Shown here: positions 55,707 through 64,000 of the stretch, one piece after another | Position numbering within the stretch: the first letter of the stretch is position 1 | Layout of the letters: every line of letters begins with the position of its first letter | NCBI GenBank assembly: GCA_963621965.1 | Contig: CAVFGN010000001.1 | Span: forward strand, 1-64,000 | Reading direction: 5' to 3' | Source: JAEELC01 sp963621965 | GTDB taxonomy: Bacteria; Bacillota_I; Bacilli_A; Acholeplasmatales; Anaeroplasmataceae | Length of the DNA stretch: 64,000 nucleotides | Translations under genes and position numbers: made by a program | The notes under the pieces: model-generated | The model's input: the letters and a program-made list of their open reading frames with translations, nothing else | What the model was told of the DNA's origin: nothing | Database searches by the model: none

Positions 55707-56651
55707 ATGGATAAAGTTTATGACAATGAAACGATTAACGAAGAAATAAAAGCTCGTGTTGAAAAATTAAGACAAGAAAAGTCCGATGTAAAAGCAGAAG
55801 AAGCTAAAGATAAGAGAAAATCTATTGTTACTAAAATAATCACTTATATTTTATTAACTTTAGGTGCACTTACATGTATCTTCCCATTCTACTGGATGAT
55901 TATGTCTTCATTTAAGACTATTACAGAATACGAAGCATTCGTACCTACTTATTGGCCACATGAGTGGACTAGTGAAGCTTACACAGTTGCATTCAATTAT
56001 CAAAATGGTTTATTTAGTACAACATTAATTAACTCAATTATTGTTGGTTTTGTATCAACATTTGCTTCAGTAATTTTAACAATACTTGCAGCATATGCAT
56101 TTGCGCGTATTGATTTTAAAGGAAAGAATTTAGTATTCTCTCTTTGCATGTTAACAATGATGGTTCCTGGTGAATTGTTTACAATTACTAACTATGTAAC
56201 TGTTAATTCATTTGGTTGGAAAGATACATATGTAGTAATGATTCTTCCATTCTTATGTTCAATTTATTATATTTATCTTCTAAGAAACTCATTCAAATCT
56301 ATTCCTGAAAGCTTATATAAAGCTGCTAAGGTTGATGGATGTTCGGACGTTCATTTCTTAGTAAAAGTTATGATTCCTCTATCAGGACCTACAATTATAT
56401 CAATAACAATTTTAAAACTTATTGGTACATGGAACTCTTACATTTGGCCACAACTTGTAAACAGTCAAAAGATGCAACTAGTATCAAACTGGATGTCTAA
56501 CTGTGGTTTAAATACAGATCGTACAGAATTTACAGATTACCCAGTTCGTATGGCCGCATCAATTATTATATCTATACCATTATTTATTGTATTTATTCTA
56601 TTTAGAAAATATATAATGCGTGGTGTGTCTAAGAGTGGTATAAAAGGTTAG
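55707..56651 (+). CDS. CUT1-type ABC importer permease, MalG-like
   Basis: The 314-residue protein has a charged N-terminus of about 45 residues, six membrane helices, an early FPFYWMIMSSFKT motif typical of MalG permeases, and the EAA loop SLYKAAKVDGCSDVHFLVKV. It follows its partner by 9 bases with AGGAGG. Confidence 0.93.
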   Translation: MDKVYDNETINEEIKARVEKLRQEKSDVKAEEAKDKRKSIVTKIITYILLTLGALTCIFPFYWMIMSSFKTITEYEAFVPTYWPHEWTSEAYTVAFNYQNGLFSTTLINSIIVGFVSTFASVILTILAAYAFARIDFKGKNLVFSLCMLTMMVPGELFTITNYVTVNSFGWKDTYVVMILPFLCSIYYIYLLRNSFKSIPESLYKAAKVDGCSDVHFLVKVMIPLSGPTIISITILKLIGTWNSYIWPQLVNSQKMQLVSNWMSNCGLNTDRTEFTDYPVRMAASIIISIPLFIVFILFRKYIMRGVSKSGIKG

Positions 56652-56718
56652 AAATTAGTCCGCTTGGGATAGGGCCGATTTCATTTAAAGTACAAAGTAC
56701 AAAGGAGACAAACAAAAA

Positions 56719-58110
56719 ATGAAAATTAAAAAAGTGATTTTACCTCTTGCATTAGGCGCAACAGGAATTTCTATGTTAGCTTTAACATCATGTGGTGGTT
56801 CAAAGAATACTAATACTATCACATTCTATACAACTGCCGGAGATTCATTAATGACAGTTTTAAATGCAGCTGCTGATGAATTTACAAAAGCAAACCCAGA
56901 TTATAAGGTATCAATTTCAAATGGTTATTCATATGATACATTAAAGACAAAAATCCAAGGAGACCTTGGTGCAGGTGCTCAACCTTGTTTAGCTGTTGCT
57001 TATGGTGACCACGTTGCTACTTACTTAAAGAGTGGTAAGGTTCTTAACTTTGATGATTATGTTAATGATGCTGAAAATGGTTTAACAGCTGATGAAAAGG
57101 CTGATTTAGCTACTTATTGGTCAGAAGGTACTGTATTCTCTGAGGAAGGACGTTATACAATGCCATTCAATAAGTCAACAGATGTTCTATACTACAACAA
57201 GACTGTATGTGCACCTTATTTTGAAAAGTATGGTATTGATCCTGAAAATCCTACAAGTGATTTCTCTAAGTGGACTTGGGCAAATCTTTGGAGCATTTGT
57301 CAAGATATTAAGAAAGACTATCCAAAGTCTACACCTCTTGGCTATGACTCAGATTCAAGCTGGGTAATTTCTTACCTTGAAAGCCAAAGCGCTATGAACA
57401 ATGGTACTAAGTATTATACAGATTCAAGTCAATCAGGCGAAAACAAGATTTTATTTGATAATGATACAACTAAGAACTTCTTCTTAGACTGTGTTAGTAA
57501 ATATAGTGCTGGTTTAATGACTACAAAGGGTATCAGTGGTTCTTATACTTCTTCATTATTCACTAAGTATACAAGTTCAACTGATAAGAATACTTATGAC
57601 GGATCATTCATTTCAATTGGTTCTTCAGGTGGTGCTTCTCACCAAATGCCAGCTGATGATGCATTTGAAGTTGCTATCGCAGGTACTCCTTCATATGATG
57701 GTACTGAAAATTCAGTTAAGATGATTTCTCAAGGTCCTTCATTCGTAATGTTCGATCAAGGAAATGATGATCTTGAATTAGCTACTTGGAAGTTTGTTAA
57801 ATATTTATTAAGTGAAGATGTTCAAAAGGCTTATGCACTTGCATCTGGTGGTTATGCTCCTGCTTCAAGCAAAGCTTTAGCTGCTGTATTAGCAGATCCT
57901 TCTTGTACACAAGTTAACAAAGCTTGCTTAACAGCTATGCAATCTATGGCTAAGTATTTCTATACTTCAGACTGCTTCGATGGATCTGCTACAGCTCGTA
58001 CACAAATTGGTGATGCATTCACTAATGCTGTAAAAGAAAAAGGAAATGAAGCTACAGTTAAGTCTTATATCAAGACTGCATCTGAAGAAGCTAAGTTCTA
58101 CACAAAATAA
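56719..58110 (+). CDS. ABC importer solute-binding lipoprotein
   Basis: The 463-residue protein has a signal peptide and a lipobox with cysteine 25 (LALTSCGG). Its body is an extracellular binding protein of the sugar type (family 1): YTTAGDSLMTVLNAAADEF near the start, then TMPFNKSTDVLYYNK, WANLWSICQDI, and a C-terminal SGGYAPASSKAL. The ligand cannot be read from sequence. Because nuclease lipoproteins follow directly, a nucleotide, nucleoside or oligonucleotide ligand is a live possibility beside a sugar. AAAGTAC is repeated in the 67-base leader before AAAGGAG. Confidence 0.9.
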   Translation: MKIKKVILPLALGATGISMLALTSCGGSKNTNTITFYTTAGDSLMTVLNAAADEFTKANPDYKVSISNGYSYDTLKTKIQGDLGAGAQPCLAVAYGDHVATYLKSGKVLNFDDYVNDAENGLTADEKADLATYWSEGTVFSEEGRYTMPFNKSTDVLYYNKTVCAPYFEKYGIDPENPTSDFSKWTWANLWSICQDIKKDYPKSTPLGYDSDSSWVISYLESQSAMNNGTKYYTDSSQSGENKILFDNDTTKNFFLDCVSKYSAGLMTTKGISGSYTSSLFTKYTSSTDKNTYDGSFISIGSSGGASHQMPADDAFEVAIAGTPSYDGTENSVKMISQGPSFVMFDQGNDDLELATWKFVKYLLSEDVQKAYALASGGYAPASSKALAAVLADPSCTQVNKACLTAMQSMAKYFYTSDCFDGSATARTQIGDAFTNAVKEKGNEATVKSYIKTASEEAKFYTK

Positions 58111-58116
58111 TAATTT

Positions 58117-59301
58117 ATGAGAACAAGTTTAAAAGTTTTTGCTACAGGTTTTCTTTTAGCAGGTGCACTAAGTGCACTTGCTAGCTGTGGCAATAAAACA
58201 GTTGACTATACAGCTGAATGTAAATTAACTCGTGATTTTACAAATAAGAAGTTTAAAGGCGACGGAATTGAAGAAGTTACGCTTGTTCATACAACAGATG
58301 GTGATACTTCAACTTTTAAAACAGTAAATTCCTCAGTAACTTATACTATTAGGTATTTAGGAATCGATACACCTGAATCAACTGCTGGATATGAAAAATG
58401 GGGTAAGGCTGCATCTATATGGAATGCAAACATCTTAAATAATGCTTACCAAATTGTTATTGAAAGTAATGATTACAAAATAAACTATGATTCAAATGGT
58501 ACAAGAGTTCTTGCTTATGTATGGTATAAAGCAACTGAAAGTTCTGAATGGAGAAACTTAAACATTGAAACTGTTCAAGAAGGATATTCAGATTACACTG
58601 GTACTTCTTCATCAATTAAAGAGGAATATCACGAAACCTTTACAAAAGCTTGTGACCAAGCCACTAAAAAGAAATTAAAAGTTCATGGTGACGAAGAAGA
58701 TAAGTATTATCCTACTACTATAGAAGAAGTTACATTAAAAGATCTAAATGAAAATTATGATAGTTATTATGACAAAGAAAATGATATTCCTACACATGTT
58801 GCATTTGATGCATACTTAGTAGACTTAACATTCTCTTCATCAAGCTTTATTAATGCGACCGTTGAACAAATTGTAGACGATACTGCTTACCAATTTGATA
58901 TCACTGTTGGATATTCTACAAGTGTTATTGGTCAAAAATTCACTTCATCTGATAAAGGTACACTATATCATATTGTAGGTTTTACAATGGATTCTAAATC
59001 TATTCATGGTTTAGTTCCTAAGACTTTATCTGATGGTCCTGAATTTACAATTCAAAAAGTTGCCGGTTATTCTATGAAATTTGAAGAGCATGAGGTAACT
59101 CAAATTATATCGACATCTTCTGATATCGTTAGAGTAAAAGTAAAGAAAGGTTCTAAGTATTATGAACTTGCAATTACTAAATCTGACGCTTCGTTTGAAC
59201 TTGCTGTAGGTGATAAAATCACTACAGGAAATAGATATTTGCTTGATTCTTCAACTAATACTTACGCTATTTCAAGTTCAGATATTAAAATTACAAAATA
59301 A
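58117..59301 (+). CDS. Staphylococcal-nuclease-like surface lipoprotein
   Basis: The 394-residue lipoprotein has cysteine 24 (LASCGN). Residues about 52-190 form a thermonuclease domain with all five key residues of staphylococcal nuclease in place: D61 and D63 (DGDT), R79, D84 and E87 (RYLGIDTPES), and R130 (GTRVLAYVW). It should cut DNA and RNA outside the cell in a calcium-dependent manner. Residues about 205-394 are an added strand-rich region, probably two OB-like folds. It starts 6 bases after the binding-protein stop with no clear ribosome binding site, so translation is probably coupled. Confidence 0.88.
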   Translation: MRTSLKVFATGFLLAGALSALASCGNKTVDYTAECKLTRDFTNKKFKGDGIEEVTLVHTTDGDTSTFKTVNSSVTYTIRYLGIDTPESTAGYEKWGKAASIWNANILNNAYQIVIESNDYKINYDSNGTRVLAYVWYKATESSEWRNLNIETVQEGYSDYTGTSSSIKEEYHETFTKACDQATKKKLKVHGDEEDKYYPTTIEEVTLKDLNENYDSYYDKENDIPTHVAFDAYLVDLTFSSSSFINATVEQIVDDTAYQFDITVGYSTSVIGQKFTSSDKGTLYHIVGFTMDSKSIHGLVPKTLSDGPEFTIQKVAGYSMKFEEHEVTQIISTSSDIVRVKVKKGSKYYELAITKSDASFELAVGDKITTGNRYLLDSSTNTYAISSSDIKITK

Positions 59302-59327
59302 AACAAACAATTAATAGGAGATTAATA

Positions 59328-61994
59328 ATGAAAAAATTTTATAAAGTATTATCTGCTGCAGCACTAGGTGCAATTTTTGCAACAGGCGTAGTAGCTACTG
59401 CTTCATGTGGTGAAAATAAAAATTCACAACAAAATACATCTACTCTAGATTCAGCTGTTAAAATGCTTGAAGCTAGTATTACAAACAACGGTGATAAGAT
59501 TTCATCTGATTTCGAATTACCTGCTACAATTACTGAATATGGCAAAACATATGACATTGCTTGGGTATCAGACAATGCTGATATTTTAAACTTTAAAGTT
59601 ATGTATAGAGAAGACGGAACAAAGTACGTTAAAACTATGATCACTCGCGCAGAAGACGAGGAAGGCAAAGACCCTAACCCTGATTATGAGGTTGCTACTT
59701 ATCATGCAGTTTTAACTGACCGTGATTCTAAACAAACTAAGAATTCAAGTGATTTTAGAGTTCGTATTTTAAAGGTTGTTCCTGCTAGCGTTACGTTTGC
59801 TAAGTGGATCGACGGTTCTGAAACTCAATTTGAAGTTGAAGGATATGTACTTGCAAAACTAGGTTATAACGAATCGTATAAGGAAGCTAATATCATCGTT
59901 TGGGATGACGAGGCACAAGGCGCTTACTTTATTTACCAATGCTACCTAGATAAAGATGTATATGATTCTCTTGAAGGCGGAGAAAAAGTTAGTGTTACTA
60001 ATGTTACTCGTAATCCTTATAATGGTTTAATTGAATCTAAGTATGGTGCTACTGCTACTGTTGATAAAAATGTAGATAAGTTTGATATTTCAAAACTTGG
60101 TACCGATATTACTTCTCTTGTTAAAGACGCAAATACTAATGCATTAATGAAGTTACAATCTTCAAAAGTTTCATTAAAGCAAGTAAAAGTAGTTTCTAAG
60201 AACGAAAAAGTTGATACTACTGATGGTAAGTTTGATACAACTATGACTACTGTTGTAACTGTAGGTGTTGGTGAAGAAACTTTAGATGTTGCATTATACC
60301 AAGGATTCACTGCATTTAGCGCTGATTCAACTAAAACTCTTGTAGAAAAATTACAAAGCAAAGTTGGTGGCTATGTAAACTTAGAAGGATATCTATCATG
60401 GGACTCAAATGGTCCTGTATTTATCATTAATGATGCATCGAAGATTGAAGATACAACAGAACCTGCTGATGGTAAGGTTCAAGCTGATTTAGATGCTGTT
60501 GCCTCTACAATTAGAAATAATTATGGTTCTGATGCAACTGTTACTCTTCCTGCTGAAGGAACTGTAAATAAGTCTGCTTTAACTTATGCGGTATCTGGAG
60601 ATGGTGCAACTTTAGCTGATAATGTCTTAACATTAAAAGCTGGTACTACTGAGTCAATTGTAAAATTAACTATTACAGGTAAGATTGGTGATACAAAATT
60701 AACAAAAGAAGTTACTATACGTCTTGGTGTAACTGATGAAACTATCGCTAAAGAAGTAGCTGATGCTTACACATTTGATATTACTACAGCAGTTAGTAGA
60801 ATTGCTTTATCTGATAATGATAAAGAAAGTGGAGTTACATTCACTTGGGCAGTTAAGGATTCTGCTGATGGCGTTGCTGAAATTAAAGATGGTAAGTTAT
60901 ACTTAATTGCAACTAACTCTGAAAAGAAGCCTGTAATTACATTAACAGCTAAATATTATGATGCTACTGTAACAAGAGACATCGAAATCACAGTTCCTGC
61001 TTATACTTTAACTGATTTAAGCAAGGTTGCCGAAGGTAAAGATAACAGTGGTAATGCCTTAACAGTTAATAAGTCTTATGTTGTAGTTGAAGGATATGTT
61101 TCTCAAGCTATGGATTCAAAGAATAACTGGTATATCTCTACTACAAACAATACTGATAAGACATTATTAATTTACTATGTACAAGATAATTATGGTACAA
61201 AAGTTACTACTGTTAATGACTTATATCCTGTTGGAACTAAAGTTACATTATGGGGATTATATACTGAATATAACTCAACAAAAGAACTTAAGAATGCAGT
61301 TGTATTAAAATACGAAGAAACTGATGATTCTAAGGCTAACGGTAAGCTTAATGCTGCTAGTAAATTATTTGCTAGTGAATATAATGAAAAATCAGAGATT
61401 ACATTACCTGAAGGTGTTACAGCTGTAGTTACAGCTGGAACATCTGCAAAAGTTGCTAACGGCAAGTTAACAATTACTCCTACTGCAACTAGCGAAGAAG
61501 TTAGTGTTAAATTAACTGCTACTTCTGGCACTGTAAATAAAGAAAGCACAATTAAATTCACTTCAGTTTTAAGTACTTCTACTAAAACTACTGTAACAGT
61601 TAAAACAGTAACTGAGAATAAAAATCTTACAGATTCTGATGTAACAAGTTTATTTAATGTAGATGATAAAATCACTATAAGTTATGCTAAAAATGAATCT
61701 TCTAACGATGCTGCTATTTCAACTTCTGGTGAATTAAGATTATACAAAGCTGATAGTGGAAATGGTAATGCTATAACTATTACTGTTAAAGGTTATACAA
61801 TTAAATCTATTACTTTAACTTATACTGATAGTAAGTATACAAATGCTACAGTATCAGGAGCTACTAATACTGCTGATGCTACAGCACTAACAGCAAAGTT
61901 CACTACTACAGGTGAAAGTGTCACAATTCAAAATAAGAAAACAGATAATCAAGTTAGAATTTCTTCAATCGTAGTTGAATACGACGTAAAGTAA
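59328..61994 (+). CDS. Large surface lipoprotein with Ig-like and OB-like domains
   Basis: This is an 888-residue lipoprotein (cysteine 27, ATASCGE). I see an Ig-like module at about residues 40-140 (ITEYGKTYDIAWVSDNADIL) and an OB-like module at about 145-240 (FEVEGYVLAKLG, NPYNGLI). Related Ig-like modules follow at about 380-470 and 480-560, then a second OB-like module at about 565-670 (VVVEGYVSQAM, VGTKVTLWGLY). Another Ig-like repeat and a C-terminal beta-sandwich end the protein. No catalytic motif is visible. OB folds bind nucleic acid in the nuclease YhcR of Bacillus, so substrate capture for the neighbouring nucleases is a reasonable inference. The ribosome binding site is AATAGGAG. 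Confidence 0.75.
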   Translation: MKKFYKVLSAAALGAIFATGVVATASCGENKNSQQNTSTLDSAVKMLEASITNNGDKISSDFELPATITEYGKTYDIAWVSDNADILNFKVMYREDGTKYVKTMITRAEDEEGKDPNPDYEVATYHAVLTDRDSKQTKNSSDFRVRILKVVPASVTFAKWIDGSETQFEVEGYVLAKLGYNESYKEANIIVWDDEAQGAYFIYQCYLDKDVYDSLEGGEKVSVTNVTRNPYNGLIESKYGATATVDKNVDKFDISKLGTDITSLVKDANTNALMKLQSSKVSLKQVKVVSKNEKVDTTDGKFDTTMTTVVTVGVGEETLDVALYQGFTAFSADSTKTLVEKLQSKVGGYVNLEGYLSWDSNGPVFIINDASKIEDTTEPADGKVQADLDAVASTIRNNYGSDATVTLPAEGTVNKSALTYAVSGDGATLADNVLTLKAGTTESIVKLTITGKIGDTKLTKEVTIRLGVTDETIAKEVADAYTFDITTAVSRIALSDNDKESGVTFTWAVKDSADGVAEIKDGKLYLIATNSEKKPVITLTAKYYDATVTRDIEITVPAYTLTDLSKVAEGKDNSGNALTVNKSYVVVEGYVSQAMDSKNNWYISTTNNTDKTLLIYYVQDNYGTKVTTVNDLYPVGTKVTLWGLYTEYNSTKELKNAVVLKYEETDDSKANGKLNAASKLFASEYNEKSEITLPEGVTAVVTAGTSAKVANGKLTITPTATSEEVSVKLTATSGTVNKESTIKFTSVLSTSTKTTVTVKTVTENKNLTDSDVTSLFNVDDKITISYAKNESSNDAAISTSGELRLYKADSGNGNAITITVKGYTIKSITLTYTDSKYTNATVSGATNTADATALTAKFTTTGESVTIQNKKTDNQVRISSIVVEYDVK

Positions 61995-62021
61995 TCTATT
62001 TTTTATAAAAATTCAAAATTG

Positions 62022-62055
62022 GGAGAATTTAATTAATAATTCTCCTGATTTTTTT
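62022..62055 (+). terminator. Intrinsic terminator between the large lipoprotein and the endonuclease gene
   Basis: GGAGAATT (62022-62029) pairs perfectly with AATTCTCC (62038-62045), followed by GA and a run of T residues. The endonuclease gene begins 35 bases later, so it may rely on readthrough or an unseen promoter. Confidence 0.82.
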
Positions 62056-62089
62056 ATAAAATTCGTAAAAAAGAATTAAAGGAGAAAAA

Positions 62090-63715
62090 ATGAAAAAACT
62101 AATAAAAGTATTCTCTGTATCTTTTGTTCTTACCTCGGTACTTACAATCTCTGCATGTAATACAAATTTACCATCAATTAGTATTTCGCAAACTAGCAAA
62201 CCAACAGAGTCAGGTAAAAGTTCTGAATCTACAAGAAGTGAATCTAGTAGTTCAAGTTCTACGCAATCTTCTTCATCTTCGACTTTTACTTACACTTTAA
62301 AAGAAGAATACAAACATGATACAATAAAGAGTACAGTTTACACCGGTACTTATTATGATTCAATTACTGCAACTGATAAAGATACATTAATCACAGAACT
62401 TAATACATTAATTAATACTGGATACAAAAAATATTCATATTCTGATCAAACTGATAATTTAAAATTAACGGATTCATATGATGGTACTTATGTTGAGTGT
62501 CTATATTCAGGTGAAAGATTAGATAAAGAAAATTTTGGTGCTGCTGCCGGACAATGGAATAAGGAACATATATGGGCGAAGACATATGGATTTAATGATA
62601 AAGATAGAAAAGATGACGCATATCAAGCTTATTCAGACCTTCAAATGCTACGTGTTACTGAAAGTTCTATAAATACTAATAGAAGTGATAAATATTTTGA
62701 TGATGTTAGTTCAAGTGATTCACTAAACGGTTGTTCTTGGACAAATGATGCATTTGAACCAAGAGATGAAGTAAAGGGCGATGTAGCTCGTATAATGTTT
62801 TATATGACAGTTATGTATAATGACTCTAATCTAAATTTGGAATTAACTGATGATGTATCAAAAATAAATCAATCGGCTAGCGTTTTAGGCGGAACTGCAT
62901 ACCTTGGTAAATTATCAACATTATTAAAATGGGCGGCAGAGGATCCTGTAGACGAAAGAGAAATTTCAAGAAACAATAATATTTACACTATTCAAAACAA
63001 TAGAAATCCATTCATTGATCATCCTGAATATGCCTATTATATTTATAAATCGGAATGTGATACGCTTGGTTTATCATATGATGATTTCTTTGATAATAAT
63101 ACCTTTGTAGCATCAAACAGTGAAGCTATTAATTACATGAATAGTTTAGTTGATTCGATTGGTGAAGTAACTTTAGAAAAAGAGAACTTAATCAATCAAA
63201 TTAATGAATATTACACTCAACTTACAAGTGTTACAAGTTCGTTTTTTACAGGATACGCCAAACTTCAAGAAGCTACATATAAATTAGCCGAATTAAAAGA
63301 TTTGAGTAATCGAGATACAACAATAGATACAGCTATTGATTTAACTATATTATCTAGTGCAAGCGGTAATACTGCAAAAAACGGTATTAGTGTTAATTTT
63401 GATAGTGTTCAGGCATTTCAAGGCAAAGGATTATATGCACAAACTAGTAAAGCAGTTACAATGATGGTAACTAATTTATATGATAGTATTAAAACTTGTG
63501 AAATAACTTATAAGTGTAATAAAAATAATCCTACTGGTGTGATTACTATTACTGATGGTACAAAAACAGAAACCTTAAACATTAGTACCACAACTTCTGC
63601 ACAAGTTGCTTCACTTAATCTAACAGGCTTTGATTTAACAAAGGAAATTATTGTGACAATTTCTAATACAAAAACTAGTTCAATTATTATATCTAATATT
63701 ACATTCAAAATTTAA
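62090..63715 (+). CDS. Endonuclease-I-family surface lipoprotein
   Basis: This is a 541-residue lipoprotein (cysteine 23, ISACNTN). A serine-rich linker spans residues about 40-65. The endonuclease I (His-Me finger) domain spans about 70-330: NKEHIWAK with E159 and H160, SDLQMLRVTESSINTNRSDKYF with N195 and N197, and FEPRDEVKGDVARIMFYMTVMY. The usual histidine of the DLHxL motif is Gln 185. Residues about 400-541 are a beta-sandwich resembling the C-terminus of the upstream 888-residue protein. It should degrade DNA or RNA at the cell surface. AAAGGAG precedes the start. Confidence 0.87.
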   Translation: MKKLIKVFSVSFVLTSVLTISACNTNLPSISISQTSKPTESGKSSESTRSESSSSSSTQSSSSSTFTYTLKEEYKHDTIKSTVYTGTYYDSITATDKDTLITELNTLINTGYKKYSYSDQTDNLKLTDSYDGTYVECLYSGERLDKENFGAAAGQWNKEHIWAKTYGFNDKDRKDDAYQAYSDLQMLRVTESSINTNRSDKYFDDVSSSDSLNGCSWTNDAFEPRDEVKGDVARIMFYMTVMYNDSNLNLELTDDVSKINQSASVLGGTAYLGKLSTLLKWAAEDPVDEREISRNNNIYTIQNNRNPFIDHPEYAYYIYKSECDTLGLSYDDFFDNNTFVASNSEAINYMNSLVDSIGEVTLEKENLINQINEYYTQLTSVTSSFFTGYAKLQEATYKLAELKDLSNRDTTIDTAIDLTILSSASGNTAKNGISVNFDSVQAFQGKGLYAQTSKAVTMMVTNLYDSIKTCEITYKCNKNNPTGVITITDGTKTETLNISTTTSAQVASLNLTGFDLTKEIIVTISNTKTSSIIISNITFKI

Positions 63716-63724
63716 AAAGAAAAA

Positions 63725-63751
63725 GCGATTCTTTAATGAGTCGCCTTTTTA
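63725..63751 (+). terminator. Intrinsic terminator after the endonuclease gene
   Basis: GCGATTC (63725-63731) pairs with GAGTCGC (63738-63744) with one wobble, followed by T residues. Confidence 0.82.
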
Positions 63752-64000
63752 TTTCATTTATTTATTATACTTTGAAGTTTATTTGGAAGATTTAAACGAT
63801 AAATCATTTTCTAATAAACAAGAAATAATAGATTATACTATCTTATTTTGTTATTTTTGGATACATATTGCTTATATGCTTATTGTGTATGCAAGTGAAA
63901 ATAGTTTGTCCTAAAATTTAAATATGATAGGAATGGATATTTAGATATTATTCTAAATTTAATCCATTCTTTTTTAATTTATATTTAACATGTGAAGTAT
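63752..64000 (+). other. Right end: open-frame remnant and a second terminator
   Basis: From about 63763 to a stop at 63914 one plus frame is open and reads FEVYLEDLNDKSFSNKQEII, then a hydrophobic LFCYFWIHIAYMLIVYA segment. It has no start codon or ribosome binding site, so it is probably a remnant or chance frame. A strong terminator follows at 63931-63975: GAATGGAT and ATCCATTC enclose ATTTAGA and TCTAAAT, then six T residues. Nothing else is seen. Confidence 0.45.

Noticed and set aside
60017..61675. Long minus-strand open frames inside the large lipoprotein gene
   Set aside because: They are antisense shadows of a repetitive Thr/Val/Ser-rich coding sequence without start signals or family patterns.
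1..64000. Mycoplasma-type genetic code (TGA as tryptophan)
   Set aside because: TGA terminates several intact genes at natural ends, and tryptophan is encoded by TGG, for example in asnS and the permeases.
1..64000. CRISPR array, tRNA or rRNA genes
   Set aside because: No regularly spaced repeats and no tRNA- or rRNA-like segments were seen in any gap by eye.

Overview
The window is AT-rich DNA of a low-G+C Gram-positive bacterium. The class Bacilli or its wall-poor relatives (Erysipelotrichales, Acholeplasmatales, RF39-like gut lineages) is my best guess, inferred from gene content and lipoprotein style only. Tryptophan is TGG, and TGA ends several genes (the HD-domain gene, pstC, the helicase), so the code is the standard one and not the Mycoplasma code. 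Starts are mostly ATG with AGGAG-type ribosome binding sites. Neighbouring genes are often coupled by TAATG or ATGA overlaps.

Layout. 1-15,570 is the chromosome origin locus: a DnaA-box cluster, dnaA, dnaN, an S4-domain protein, recF, gyrB and gyrA. A complete four-gene Wadjet-type SMC system (jetA, jetB, jetC, jetD; 3,170-9,617) lies exactly between dnaN and the S4 gene. It is bounded by a terminator on each side and has its own promoter. 15,733-25,579 holds a cation/proton antiporter, an MgtC-like protein, a nuclease-helicase fusion overlapping a sigma-like gene, a decayed ATPase gene, a HIT hydrolase, and the housekeeping run HD hydrolase - rnmV - rsmA - ispE. 25,619-32,638 (minus strand) is a full phosphate regulon in the order pstS-pstC-pstA-pstB-phoU-phoP-phoR, preceded by Pho-box-like repeats; its PstS looks circularly permuted. 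32,882-42,142 is prs-pth-mfd, an SDR, a flavoprotein, purA and a DUF523 gene. 42,143-47,294 is accessory: two decayed genes, an S66 peptidase, and an operon of unknown proteins that includes a transposase-derived zinc-ribbon protein and a threonine aldolase. 47,384-51,616 is an Lrp regulator plus a heterodimeric ABC exporter. A T-box controls asnS at 51,708-53,322.

53,587-63,715 is a CUT1-type ABC importer (ATPase, two permeases, binding lipoprotein). It runs straight into a staphylococcal-nuclease-like lipoprotein, an 888-residue Ig/OB-like lipoprotein and an endonuclease-I-like lipoprotein. I read this as a surface system that cuts extracellular nucleic acid and imports a product.

The two strongest systems to follow up are the origin-embedded Wadjet/SMC cassette and the nuclease-lipoprotein importer cluster. 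No tRNA, rRNA, CRISPR array or intact insertion sequence was seen.
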